Source of the DNA: Cryobacterium algoritolerans
GTDB taxonomy: Bacteria > Actinomycetota > Actinomycetes > Actinomycetales > Microbacteriaceae
Reading direction: 5' to 3'
Assembly: GCF_004402785.1 (NCBI RefSeq)
Contig: NZ_SOFP01000047.1
Span: 1-64,000 of the forward strand
DNA: 64,000 nucleotides
Part shown: positions 30,708 to 39,363 of the stretch, one piece after another
How the letters are laid out: each line of letters begins with the position of its first letter
Position numbering within the stretch: position 1 is the stretch's first letter
Program-made: the position numbers and the translations under genes
Notes under the pieces: generated by a model
Databases searched by the model: none
Seen by the model: the letters and a program-made list of their open reading frames with translations, nothing else
What the model was told of the DNA's origin: nothing

Positions 30708-31688
30708 ATGAGCACCGCAGTGTCCCCGCAGTCCACCGTCCCCGCCAACGCCTGGGGGTACGGCCTGGCCACGGTCGCCGGCGACGGCACGGTTTTGGAC
30801 ACCTGGTTCCCGGCCCCCCGACTCGGCACACTGCCGGCCGGCCGTGACCGCTGGATCGTGCCGTCCGAGCTGGAGGAGTTCGCCGGCGACGACCGCCGCC
30901 GGGCCGTCCGGGTCGAGGCCGTCACCGTCGAGATCGACCTGGCCGCGGCCCCGGCAGGCACCTCGGATGCCTACCTCCGGCTGCACCTGCTGTCCCACCT
31001 CCTCGTGCGCCCGAACAGCATCAACCTCGACGGCATCTTCGGCCACCTCCCCACCGTGGCCTGGACCAACGCCGGCCCGATGCTGCCCGCCGACTTTGCC
31101 AGGCTCCGTCCGGCGCTGCAGCGGGCCGGCATCCAGGCCACCGGGATCGATAAGTTCCCCCCGCTGCTGAATTACGTCACGCCCGACCGGGTGCGGATCG
31201 CGGATGCGTCCCGGGTGCGCCTGGGCGCCTACCTCTCCCCCGGCACCACGGTCATGCACGAGGGTTTCGTCAACTTCAACGCCGGCACGCTCGGCACGTC
31301 GATGGTCGAGGGCCGGATCTCCCAGGGCGTCGTCGTCGGCGACGGCGCTGATATCGGCGGCGGGGCCTCGATCATGGGCACGCTCTCCGGCGGCGGCACC
31401 GAGCGGGTATCGATCGGAGAACGCGCGCTGCTCGGCGCCAACTCCGGCGTCGGCATCTCGATCGGCGACGACACCGTGGTCGAAGCCGGACTGTATGTGA
31501 CAGCCGGCACCAAGGTCACGCTGCCCGACCAGCCGCGCACCGCGGAGGGCCAGGCCCGCACGATGAAGGCCGTCGAACTGTCCGGGGTGCCGAACCTGCT
31601 CTTCCGCCGCAACTCGGTCTCCGGGGCGGTCGAGGTGTTGCAGCGCAGTGGAACGGGGATCCTGCTGAACGAGCAGCTGCACGCGTAG
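30708..31688 (+). CDS. dapD: Tetrahydrodipicolinate N-succinyltransferase
   Basis: 326 residues. Succinylates tetrahydrodipicolinate using succinyl-CoA. It is of the longer actinobacterial type: an N-terminal domain (to about 165) followed by left-handed beta-helix hexapeptide repeats with [22 protein letters not shown] and [28 protein letters not shown], the conserved substrate and CoA-binding region. With dapE and dapC (35881) it covers three successive steps of the pathway. Start ATG 30708 is supported by the family opening and by the -10 spacing. Confidence 0.95.
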   Translation: MSTAVSPQSTVPANAWGYGLATVAGDGTVLDTWFPAPRLGTLPAGRDRWIVPSELEEFAGDDRRRAVRVEAVTVEIDLAAAPAGTSDAYLRLHLLSHLLVRPNSINLDGIFGHLPTVAWTNAGPMLPADFARLRPALQRAGIQATGIDKFPPLLNYVTPDRVRIADASRVRLGAYLSPGTTVMHEGFVNFNAGTLGTSMVEGRISQGVVVGDGADIGGGASIMGTLSGGGTERVSIGERALLGANSGVGISIGDDTVVEAGLYVTAGTKVTLPDQPRTAEGQARTMKAVELSGVPNLLFRRNSVSGAVEVLQRSGTGILLNEQLHA

Positions 31689-31732
31689 CGGCTTCCTGCC
31701 CGGGAGTACGCTGCCAGTCACAAAGGAGTGAT

Positions 31733-34330
31733 GTGGGCACAGACGCACCGCGCAGCAGGCGCCACCGCAGGATCAGGTCCGCCCTCGCCGTGCTCGCGGT
31801 CGTGCTCAGCCTCGCCCTGGTCGCCGTCGGCCTGGGCGTCTGGACGGTCGCGCGCTCCTTCCCCGCCCTCTCCGGGCAGGCGACGCTGACGGGGTTGGGC
31901 GATGACGTGACGGTGTACCGGGATCGGGCCGGCATCCCGCAGATCCTGGCCCGAAGCGCGGGCGACCTGTTCAAGGCCGAGGGCTATGTGCACGCCCAGG
32001 ACCGGTTCTGGGAGATGGACTTCCGTCGGCACGTGACGAGCGGGCGGCTCTCCGAACTGTTCGGCAGGAGCCAGGTCGGCACCGACACCTTCATCCGCAC
32101 CCTCGGGTGGCGGGCCGTGGCGGAACAGGAGGTGGCGCTGCTCGACCTGGTCACCCTCGGCTACTACCAGGCATACGCTGACGGGGTGAACGCCTACCTG
32201 GCCGGGCACAGCGGCGCGGACCTCTCCCTCGAATACGCGGTACTCGCCCTGCAGAACCCGGGCTACACGCCCGAGCCGTGGACCCCGGCCGACTCCGTGG
32301 CCTGGCTCAAGGCGATGGCCTGGGACCTGCGCTCCAACCTCGACGACGAGATCGACCGAGCCATGCTGGCCGGCAGCCTGAACCCCGCGGAGGTCGCCCG
32401 CCTGCATCCGGACTACCCGTACGCCGCGCATCCGACCATCGTCGGGGGGATGCCCGCCACCGCGGGGGCCGTTGCGGCATCCGTGACGCAGCCCGTGACC
32501 CAAGCCGTGGCGCCGACGACCCTGGCGGCCGGCGCGGAGGCCGCAATGGCGTCGTCGCTGAACGGCCTGCACGACACTCTCGCGGCCGTGCCGGAGCTGC
32601 TCGGGCCAGCCGGCGGGGAGATCGGCTCTAACTCCTGGGTCGTGTCCGGATCTCATACCGCGACCGGCAGGCCGATCCTGGCCAACGACCCGCACCTGGG
32701 CGCCGTGATGCCGTCGGTCTGGTACCAGGTGGGCCTGCGCTGTAGGACCGTGACCGCGGACTGCCCCTTCGACCTGGCCGGCTACGGCTTCTCCGGGCTT
32801 CCCGGGATCATCATCGGCCACAACGCGCGGATCGCCTGGGGCTTCACCAACCTGGGCCCGGATGTCGCCGACCTCTACCTCGAGAAGGTCACCGGGGACA
32901 GCTACGAATACGACGGCGCGGCCAAGCCGATCCAGGTACGCCGCGAGAAGATCAGGGTCGCCGGCGGCCCACCGGTGCAGATCGAGATCCGGTCGACCGA
33001 ACACGGCCCGATCGTGAGCGGGCTGGAGGGCAGCGCCTTCCCTGCCATCGCCGCCGACTACCCGGGCGCGGTCGATCTGCCGCCAGCCACCGTGGAGACC
33101 GGCTACCAGTTGTCGCTGCAGTGGACGGCCCTGACGCCAGGGCACACCGCGACCGCCATCTTCGCGCTCGGCGCGGCCACCGACTGGGCCGGCTTCCGGC
33201 AGGCGGCCTCCCTGTTCGACGTGCCGTCGCAGAATCTCGTCTACGCGGACGTCGACGGCAACATCGGCTACCAGGCGCCCGGCCTGATCCCGATCCGCCG
33301 GGCCGGCGACGGCACGGTCCCGGTGCCCGGCTGGACCAGCCAGTACGGCTGGGACGGGTACATCCCGTTCGACGCGTTGCCGCAGTCGCTGAACCCGCCC
33401 AACGGTTTCATCGTGACGGCCAACAACGCCCCGGTCGGACCCGACTACCCCTACCTGATCACCAGGGACTGGGACCTCGGCTACCGGGCGACGGAGATCA
33501 CCGCCCGACTGCAGGCGCTGATCGACGCCGGCACGCCGATGACGCCGGCCATGATGAGCGAGATCCAGGCCGACACGTTCAGCCCGCTCGCCGCGCGGCT
33601 CGTGCCGATGCTGCAGGCGATCAAGCCGACGGAGCAGACCCGCGCCGCCCTGGCCCTGTTCGACGGTTGGGACTACCTACTGGAGAGCGACAGCGCCGCC
33701 GCCGCCTACTTCAACATCGTCTGGCGCAACCTCCTGGTCGACCTGTTCGACACGAAACTACCCAAGTCCACCTGGCTCACCGGCGGCGACCGGGCCTACG
33801 CGGTCGTGATCGCCCTGCTCGACGAGCCTGACTCGCCCTGGTGGAAGAGCGCCAGGGTCGGGTCGGCGGGCCGGGACAGCATGCTCCAGCGGGTTCTCAA
33901 GCAGGCCGCCGCCGAGAGCGAGCGGCTGATGGGGCCGGATGCCTCCACCTGGCGCTGGGGCAGCATCCACACCCTCGAGGTCACCAACGCCAGCTTCGGC
34001 AAGTCGGGCGTGGCCCCACTGGAGTGGCTGTTCAACCGCGGGCCGTACGAACTGGCCGGCGGGTCATCCGTGATCGACGCGGTCGGCTGGGACGCCACGG
34101 CCGGCTACACGGTCGACTGGGTGCCCTCGATGCGCGAAGTGGTCAGCCTGGCCGACTGGGACGAGTCGACCTGGCTGAACCTGACCGGCAGCTCAGGCCA
34201 CGCCTTCCACCCGAACTACGCCGACCAGACGCCGCTGTGGCAGCATCACAAGACCAGACCCTGGCCGTTCTCCCTCGCCGCCGTTCGTGCGGCCGCGACC
34301 GATACCCTGCTGCTCCGGGCGGGCCGGTAA
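31733..34330 (+). CDS. Penicillin acylase family Ntn-hydrolase, membrane-anchored
   Basis: 865 residues from GTG 31733 (AAAGGAG four bases upstream). An N-terminal anchor helix (about 16-40, after an Arg-rich start) leads into an alpha chain with RDRAGIPQILARSAGDLFKAEGYVHAQDR, then a linker and the autocleavage site GSNSW: Ser299 becomes the catalytic N-terminal nucleophile of the beta chain. ANDPHL and NARIAWGFTN are the usual beta-chain motifs. Natural substrates may be amides such as acyl-homoserine lactones or cell-wall fragments; the sequence does not tell. Residues about 240-275 are an Ala/Thr-rich insert near the processing site. Convergent with gltA. Confidence 0.88.
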   Translation: MGTDAPRSRRHRRIRSALAVLAVVLSLALVAVGLGVWTVARSFPALSGQATLTGLGDDVTVYRDRAGIPQILARSAGDLFKAEGYVHAQDRFWEMDFRRHVTSGRLSELFGRSQVGTDTFIRTLGWRAVAEQEVALLDLVTLGYYQAYADGVNAYLAGHSGADLSLEYAVLALQNPGYTPEPWTPADSVAWLKAMAWDLRSNLDDEIDRAMLAGSLNPAEVARLHPDYPYAAHPTIVGGMPATAGAVAASVTQPVTQAVAPTTLAAGAEAAMASSLNGLHDTLAAVPELLGPAGGEIGSNSWVVSGSHTATGRPILANDPHLGAVMPSVWYQVGLRCRTVTADCPFDLAGYGFSGLPGIIIGHNARIAWGFTNLGPDVADLYLEKVTGDSYEYDGAAKPIQVRREKIRVAGGPPVQIEIRSTEHGPIVSGLEGSAFPAIAADYPGAVDLPPATVETGYQLSLQWTALTPGHTATAIFALGAATDWAGFRQAASLFDVPSQNLVYADVDGNIGYQAPGLIPIRRAGDGTVPVPGWTSQYGWDGYIPFDALPQSLNPPNGFIVTANNAPVGPDYPYLITRDWDLGYRATEITARLQALIDAGTPMTPAMMSEIQADTFSPLAARLVPMLQAIKPTEQTRAALALFDGWDYLLESDSAAAAYFNIVWRNLLVDLFDTKLPKSTWLTGGDRAYAVVIALLDEPDSPWWKSARVGSAGRDSMLQRVLKQAAAESERLMGPDASTWRWGSIHTLEVTNASFGKSGVAPLEWLFNRGPYELAGGSSVIDAVGWDATAGYTVDWVPSMREVVSLADWDESTWLNLTGSSGHAFHPNYADQTPLWQHHKTRPWPFSLAAVRAAATDTLLLRAGR

Positions 34331-34345
34331 CCCGCCCGCCCCGCC

Positions 34346-35656
34346 TCAGCGCTTCGGGAAGTTGCGCTCCGGCGAGCCGATGTACAACTGCTGGGGACGG
34401 CCGATCTTGGTCGTCGGGTCTTCGTTCATCTCACGCCAGTGCGCGACCCAGCCGGGCAAACGGCCGATGGCGAAGAGCACGGTGAACATGCTCGTCGGGA
34501 AACCCATCGCCTTGTAGATGACGCCGGTGTAGAAGTCCACGTTCGGGTACAACTTGCGTTCCCGGAAGTAGTCGTCGTTCAACGCGATGTGCTCGAGTTC
34601 CTTGGCGATGTCGAGCAGGTCGTCCTTGACGCCGAGCGCGGCGAGAACCTCGTCGGCGCTCTCCTTCACCAGGGTGGCCCGCGGGTCGTAGTTCTTGTAG
34701 ACCCGGTGGCCGAAGCCCATCAGGCGCACGCCTTGTTCCTTGTTCTTGACCCGTTCGACGAACTTCTCCACACCCTCGCCCGAGGCCTTGATCTCGCCGA
34801 GCATCTTGAGCACGGCCTCGTTCGCGCCGCCGTGCAGAGGCCCGGAGAGGGCGTTGATCCCGGCGGACACCGACGCGAACAGGTTGGCCTCTGTCGACCC
34901 GACGAGGCGCACGGTCGACGTCGACGCATTCTGCTCGTGGTCCTCGTGCAGCATCAGGAGGCGCTCGAGCGCCTTGCTCACGACGGGGTTCACCTCGTAT
35001 GGCTCGGCCAGGGTGCCGAAGATCAGCCGGAGGAAGTTGTCGACGTAGCCGAGCGAGTTGTCCGGGTACAGGAACGCCTGCCCGATGCTCTTCTTGTAGG
35101 CGTAGGCCGCCATCACCGGAAGCTTGGCCAGCAGGTGCACCGTGGCCAGTTCGACCTGGATCGGGTCGTTCGGGTCGAGCGCGTCCTGGTAGTACGCGGC
35201 CAGCGCCGAGGTTCCGGACGACAGCACCGACATCGGGTGCGCGTTGTAGGGCAGCACGTCGAAGAGGCGTCGAAGATCTTCGTGCAGCAGGGTGTGCCGG
35301 CGGATCCTCTGGTCGAAGGCGCCGAGCTCGCTCGCGCTGGGCAGGGCCCCGTAGATCAGCAGCCAGGCAGTCTCGAGGAAGTTGGAGTTCTGGGCGATCT
35401 GCTCGATCGGGTAGCCGCGATAGCGCAGGATGCCCTTATCGCCGTCGATGAAGGTGATCGCCGAACGAGTTGCCGCGGTGTTGACGAACCCGGAGTCGAG
35501 GGTGATCAGGCCCGTCTGGCGGGTGAGGCTCGAGATGTCCAGGCTGGACGCGCCGGCCGTGCCGCGCACGATCGGGAAGTCCGCCGACCCTCCGGGGAAG
35601 GTCAGTGTGGCCTTTTGCGGATCGATGGACGGTGTTCGCTGCGCGGTCTCGCTCAC
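34346..35656 (-). CDS. gltA: Citrate synthase (type II)
   Basis: 436 residues. Condenses oxaloacetate and acetyl-CoA. An N-terminal beta domain (ATLTFPGGSADFPIVRGTAG) typical of hexameric type II enzymes precedes the helical core: PLHGGANEAVLKML, MGFGHRVYKNYDPRA (catalytic His) and NVDFYTG (catalytic Asp). GTG 35656 is chosen because GGGAG lies five bases upstream; an upstream GTG at 35686 lies in a direct-repeat array and has no such site. Monocistronic: next gene on this strand begins at 36984. Confidence 0.93.
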   Translation of the reverse strand: MSETAQRTPSIDPQKATLTFPGGSADFPIVRGTAGASSLDISSLTRQTGLITLDSGFVNTAATRSAITFIDGDKGILRYRGYPIEQIAQNSNFLETAWLLIYGALPSASELGAFDQRIRRHTLLHEDLRRLFDVLPYNAHPMSVLSSGTSALAAYYQDALDPNDPIQVELATVHLLAKLPVMAAYAYKKSIGQAFLYPDNSLGYVDNFLRLIFGTLAEPYEVNPVVSKALERLLMLHEDHEQNASTSTVRLVGSTEANLFASVSAGINALSGPLHGGANEAVLKMLGEIKASGEGVEKFVERVKNKEQGVRLMGFGHRVYKNYDPRATLVKESADEVLAALGVKDDLLDIAKELEHIALNDDYFRERKLYPNVDFYTGVIYKAMGFPTSMFTVLFAIGRLPGWVAHWREMNEDPTTKIGRPQQLYIGSPERNFPKR

Positions 35657-35670
35657 GGCGGCTCCCTGGG

Positions 35671-35699
35671 TATCACTGAGTGTCACTGAGTATCACTGC
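35671..35699. repeat. 10-bp direct repeats upstream of gltA
   Basis: TATCACTGAG, TGTCACTGAG and TATCACTG follow each other at 35671, 35681 and 35691. They cover the untranslated region just upstream of the chosen gltA start, where a regulator could bind cooperatively; no regulator family is recognised. Confidence 0.6.
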
Positions 35700-35880
35700 C
35701 TCTCGGCGCGCGGTCTTCTACACAGCACACCGGTGTGGCTGGAGACGTCAACGCTGATACAGCCTAATCGGCCCAACCGCCTACTGTTGCATCCGATAGG
35801 AATGCCCGGGTTTCGTTGGTGATCGTCCACAAGTCCCGATCGGCGGTCGGTCGGGCCGCGACGCCCGTACCTCGCGCCGG

Positions 35881-36984
35881 TCAGGCACCCCGGAGCCGCC
35901 CTGAGGCGGCGGCGATCCGCTCGTCGGTGGCGGTGAGGCTGAAGCGCACCTGCTCCGCGGAACCGGCGCCGTAGAACGGGCCGGGGCCGGCCAGGATGCC
36001 GAGGTCGGCAAGTCGCCCGATCGAATCCCAGGCGCCGCGCCCCTCGGTCGCCCAGAGGTACAGCCCGGCCTCACTGCGGCTGATCCGGAAGCCGGCCGCC
36101 TCGAGCGCGGGCAGCAGCAGCCGCCGCCTGGCCCGGTACCGCTCCTTCTGCTCGGCCACGTGGGCGTCGTCGCGGAGGGCGGCGACCATGGCGGCCTGGA
36201 GCGGAGCAGGCAGCATCAGGCCCGCATGCTTGCGCACGGTGAGCAGCCGGCCCAGCACCGTGGCGCAGCCGGCGGCGAACGCACCCCGGTAGCCGGCCAT
36301 ATTCGATTGCTTGCTCAGGGAGTAGATGGCGAGGATGTCGCGTCGATCGGTGCCGATCACGCGGGGGTCGAGGATGCTGGGGATCGGCTCACTCGCCCAC
36401 TGACCGGCCCAGCCCAGTTCGGCGTAGCACTCGTCCGAGACGATCACCGCGCCGAGCGTCCTCGCCCGGTCGACCGCGAGGCGCAGTTCGGCGACCGTGA
36501 GCACACGCCCGTCGGGGTTGCCGGGGCTGTTCAGCCAGACCAGCTTCGTCGTGGCCGGCCAGTCGGCCGGGTCGTCGGAGGCCACGGCCTCCGCCCCGGC
36601 CATTGCCGCGCCGATCGCGTAGGTCGGGTAGGCGGCGACCGGGTGCACGACGGTGTCACCCTCGCCGAGGCCGAGCATGAACGGGAGCAGCGCCACCAGT
36701 TCCTTCGACCCGATGGTGGGCAGCACGTTGGCCTCGGTGAGGCCGGACACGCCGCGGCGGCGGGCATACCAGTCGATGATCGCCCGCTGAAGCTGCGGGG
36801 TGCCCGCAGTCTGCGGGTAGGCGTGCGCGTCGGTGGCGTCGGCCAGGGCCTGCCGGATGACCGCTGGCGTCGGGTCGACCGGCGAACCGATCGACAGGTC
36901 GACGATGCCGTCCGGGTGGGCTCGGGCACGCTGGGTGAAGGGGACCATCTGGTCCCATGGGTAGTCGGGCAGCGGCCTCAGCAC
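35881..36984 (-). CDS. dapC: Succinyldiaminopimelate transaminase
   Basis: 367 residues, class I/II PLP aminotransferase. SLSKQSNMAGYR holds the PLP lysine (K225), NSPGNPDG (152-159) and SDECYAELGW (183-192) bind the cofactor, and a C-terminal Arg (VRFSLT) binds the substrate carboxylate. It converts N-succinyl-2-amino-6-ketopimelate to N-succinyl-LL-DAP, between dapD and dapE. GTG 36984 lies seven bases after the ferredoxin stop at 36992; the fdxA-dapC pair is a conserved actinobacterial arrangement that supports the assignment over a generic aminotransferase. Confidence 0.9.
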   Translation of the reverse strand: MLRPLPDYPWDQMVPFTQRARAHPDGIVDLSIGSPVDPTPAVIRQALADATDAHAYPQTAGTPQLQRAIIDWYARRRGVSGLTEANVLPTIGSKELVALLPFMLGLGEGDTVVHPVAAYPTYAIGAAMAGAEAVASDDPADWPATTKLVWLNSPGNPDGRVLTVAELRLAVDRARTLGAVIVSDECYAELGWAGQWASEPIPSILDPRVIGTDRRDILAIYSLSKQSNMAGYRGAFAAGCATVLGRLLTVRKHAGLMLPAPLQAAMVAALRDDAHVAEQKERYRARRRLLLPALEAAGFRISRSEAGLYLWATEGRGAWDSIGRLADLGILAGPGPFYGAGSAEQVRFSLTATDERIAAASGRLRGA

Positions 36985-36991
36985 GGGCGGG

Positions 36992-37309
36992 CTAAACCTG
37001 CGGGGGAAGGACGGCGATGATCGGGTGGTCCTTGTGGATCACGCCGACCTTGGCCGCTCCGCCGGGAGATCCGACATCGTCGAAGAATTCGACGTTCGCC
37101 TTGTAGTACTCGGCCCACTGCTCGGGGACGTCGTCTTCGTAGTAGATCGCTTCGACCGGGCAGACCGGTTCGCAGGCGCCGCAGTCGACGCATTCGTCGG
37201 GGTGGATGTAGAGCGAGCGGTCGCCCTCATAGATGCAGTCGACGGGGCATTCGTCCACGCAGGCGCGGTCCTTCACGTCGACGCACGGTAGGGCTATGAC
37301 GTAGGTCAC
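36992..37309 (-). CDS. fdxA: Seven-iron ferredoxin (3Fe-4S/4Fe-4S)
   Basis: 105 residues. Eight cysteines: C9, C17, C21 and C25 in the first motif (CVDECPVDC) and C40, C43, C46, C50 in the second (CVDCGACEPVCP), with the long first spacing of FdxA-type proteins carrying one 3Fe-4S and one 4Fe-4S cluster. Small soluble electron carrier. Start GTG 37309 follows AAGGGAG about ten bases upstream. First gene of the fdxA-dapC unit. Confidence 0.93.
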   Translation of the reverse strand: MTYVIALPCVDVKDRACVDECPVDCIYEGDRSLYIHPDECVDCGACEPVCPVEAIYYEDDVPEQWAEYYKANVEFFDDVGSPGGAAKVGVIHKDHPIIAVLPPQV

Positions 37310-37335
37310 GGGTGACGAGCTCCCTTCACGAGCTG

Positions 37336-37341
37336 AACTAT
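37336..37341 (-). promoter_or_regulatory. Predicted -10 element (TATAGT) of fdxA-dapC
   Basis: Minus-strand TATAGT would start transcription near 37329, leaving about 20 bases of leader with the Shine-Dalgarno site. It abuts the 3' end of the upstream PIG-L-like gene. Confidence 0.5.
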
Positions 37342-37345
37342 AATC

Positions 37346-38374
37346 CTATGTGGTCCCGCGGCGGCCCGGAATTCGCGGCCAGGCGAGCACGATTGTGGCG
37401 ACCAGGGTCGGCCCGACCGTCCAGAGCGTGCCGGGCAGCCCCTCCGGCACGAGCACGGAGCCGCCCTCGCTGCGCAGCGACAGCAGGAAGATCGTGCCGA
37501 GCAGGCCGATCGCGGCGAGCAGCACCACCAGCCGGTCCCCCACGACCAGGCGCAGGCCGGCCAGGAGGGCGGTCACTCCGGCCAGCGCGAGGACCAGGCC
37601 GATCGGGATGGTGACGGGGCCGAGCACGATCGTCGCCTGGTGCGCGATCGTGCCGAGGACGCCGAATGCCGCCCCCACCATGAAGGCCAGGAGGCCGGCC
37701 AGCGCCCGGCCGCCCGGGACGGGAGGGACCTCCGCGGCGTGCTGCGCCGGGGGCGGAGGAAGGCGGACGAAGGTCTCCGTTCCACCCACGACCGTGCCGG
37801 TAGGGATGCCGCCGGGCGGCATCGCCGGGACAACGGTGTGGTCGGCCACGCTCCAGCGTCCGGAGTAGGCGGCGACGGCGGCGAGCTTCCGTTCCACCTG
37901 GTCGCTCACGTCGATCGCGATCAGGCGCTGGCCGATCGCCCCCGAGACGCGCTTGCTCTGGAAGACAGGGATGCCCGCCGCGTGGGCGGCGACGGTCGCC
38001 GCGGTCTGCAGCCGGGAGTCGTCGGTACCGAGCACGAGCGCGGTGGCGCCCACCTCGAGCAGCACATCGGCCACCTGGGCGGCCAGGGCGTGACGGTCGG
38101 TGGCGGCGTCGGCGGCCACGCCGGCGGCCGCGCCCGCAACGGGGGCGGGCAGCATCCGCCAGTCGCTCACACCCAGCCCGCTCATGGCGGCGCGCACGTC
38201 GACGCTATCGGCGGTGTCGTCGCCGGTGTCCCCGTGCGTCCTGGCCCCGAACAGCACCACGACGTCGGCGCCGTCGGCGCGGAGCCGGGCGATCGTGCCG
38301 CCGGTGAGCAGCGCCTCATCACCGGGCCGGTCGTGCACGAAGACGACGCTCTCTCCGCTGCCGGACATGACCAT
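37346..38374 (-). CDS. PIG-L/MshB-like domain fused to a membrane domain; altered metal site
   Basis: 342 residues. The first 180 residues follow the PIG-L deacetylase (LmbE) fold: VVFVHDRPGDEALLTGGTIA near the start, VLGTDDSRLQTAATVA and WSVADHTVVP later. The metal and base motif, (A/P)HPDDE in active enzymes, reads DRPGDE here: the zinc-ligand His is Arg16 and the catalytic Asp is Gly18, so normal deacetylation is unlikely. Four hydrophobic helices fill residues about 235-335. Its position near fdxA-dapC matches the region of mshB and a small membrane protein gene in mycobacteria, so it may be their fused, diverged counterpart. ATG 38374 has GGAG seven bases upstream. Divergent from efeU. 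Confidence 0.75.
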   Translation of the reverse strand: MVMSGSGESVVFVHDRPGDEALLTGGTIARLRADGADVVVLFGARTHGDTGDDTADSVDVRAAMSGLGVSDWRMLPAPVAGAAAGVAADAATDRHALAAQVADVLLEVGATALVLGTDDSRLQTAATVAAHAAGIPVFQSKRVSGAIGQRLIAIDVSDQVERKLAAVAAYSGRWSVADHTVVPAMPPGGIPTGTVVGGTETFVRLPPPPAQHAAEVPPVPGGRALAGLLAFMVGAAFGVLGTIAHQATIVLGPVTIPIGLVLALAGVTALLAGLRLVVGDRLVVLLAAIGLLGTIFLLSLRSEGGSVLVPEGLPGTLWTVGPTLVATIVLAWPRIPGRRGTT

Positions 38375-38465
38375 GGCTGGGCTCCACTTGGTAGGTGACG
38401 GGCAGACACCCATTGAAGAACAGTAGCTGGACAGGGCGGTCCCGGTGAAGTCAGAGTAACCCTAG

Positions 38466-38484
38466 TTAGGTAAGCCTTACCATT
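38466..38484. promoter_or_regulatory. Iron box (DtxR/IdeR-type operator) of efeU
   Basis: TTAGGTAAGCCTTACCATT closely follows the 19-bp iron-box consensus TTAGGTTAGSCTAACCTAA, with the inner palindrome GGTAAGCCTTACC nearly intact. It lies 39 bases before the efeU start. Predicts repression by iron-loaded DtxR/IdeR. Confidence 0.8.
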
Positions 38485-38522
38485 TCTCGCTCGCTACTCC
38501 TCGACCCCGACCAGGAAGTCCC

Positions 38523-39299
38523 GTGCTCGCAAACTACCTGATCGGCCTGCGCGAAGGCCTCGAAGCCGCACTCATCGTGACCATCCTCGTGGCCTACGTC
38601 GTCAAGATCGACCGGCGTGATGTGCTGCGCCGGATCTGGCTCGGTGTCGGCCTCGCGGTGCTCCTGGCCCTGGTGATCGGCGCTGCCCTCACCTTCGGAA
38701 CCTATGGGCTCTCGTTCGCCGCGCAGGAGACCATCGGCGGCGTGCTGTCGATTGCCGCAACCGGCCTGGTCACCTGGATGGTCTTCTGGATGCTGCGCAC
38801 GGCCCGCGACCTGTCCGGCCACCTCCGCGGCAGCATCGACCGTTCCCTGCTCGGCACCGGCCTGGGCCTGGTCGTGGTCGTGGTCGTGGTCGTCGCCGTC
38901 GGCCGGGAGGGCATCGAAACCGCCCTGTTCCTCTGGGCGGCCGTGCAGGCCACCGGGGCGACCACCCTGCCCCTGATCGGCGCCGCCCTCGGCATCCTGA
39001 CCACGATCGGCCTGGGCTGGCTGGTCTACACCGGCATGCTGAGGATCAACCTGGCGAAGTTCTTCACCTGGACCGGCGGCATCCTGATCGTCGTGGCCGC
39101 CGGGGTGCTCTCCAACGGTGTGCACGACCTGCAGGAGGCCGGGGTTCTGCCCGGGCAGACCAGCCTCGCCTTCGACGTCAGCGCGGCGATCCCGCCGGAC
39201 AGCTGGTACGGCACCCTGCTGAAGGGCACCCTCAACTTCTCCCCGACACCCCCCTCCCCTGCCGCGAGAGTGCACTTTTCGCCCCTTCACGACCGGTGA
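38523..39299 (+). CDS. efeU: FTR1-family iron permease EfeU, truncated at the 3' end
   Basis: 258 residues from GTG 38523 (AGGAAG upstream). The two FTR1 iron-binding motifs are present: REGLE (10-14) in helix 1 and REGIE (128-132) in helix 4. Six hydrophobic helices can be drawn; family members continue after [10 protein letters not shown] with a seventh helix, which is absent. Instead a Pro-rich stretch runs straight into the hairpin repeat at 39263 and the last 11 residues (248-258) are encoded by the repeat arm. efeO and efeB, normally downstream, are missing. The gene is probably a damaged or minimal ferrous/ferric iron importer that still carries its iron box. Confidence 0.85.
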   Translation: MLANYLIGLREGLEAALIVTILVAYVVKIDRRDVLRRIWLGVGLAVLLALVIGAALTFGTYGLSFAAQETIGGVLSIAATGLVTWMVFWMLRTARDLSGHLRGSIDRSLLGTGLGLVVVVVVVVAVGREGIETALFLWAAVQATGATTLPLIGAALGILTTIGLGWLVYTGMLRINLAKFFTWTGGILIVVAAGVLSNGVHDLQEAGVLPGQTSLAFDVSAAIPPDSWYGTLLKGTLNFSPTPPSPAARVHFSPLHDR

Positions 39300-39323
39300 G
39301 GGGGAGAAAAGTGCACTCTCGCG
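39263..39323. repeat. Long hairpin repeat, family copy 2, overlapping the end of efeU
   Basis: Left arm 39263-39290 and right arm 39296-39323 pair over 28 positions with two imperfect pairs, loop GACCG. Outer arms (CGCGAGAGTGCACTTTT) are identical to copy 1. Two paired positions differ from copy 1 on both sides (G-C to C-G after TTTT; G-C to A-T near the loop). Confidence 0.9.
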
Positions 39324-39363
39324 AGACCCTGACGGGCTCGCGGGGGCGGGGGTGGGGGGTGGG

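Noticed and set aside
31733..34330. Beta-lactam acylase as a specific function
   Set aside because: Family and autocleavage site are clear, but nothing in sequence or context fixes the substrate.
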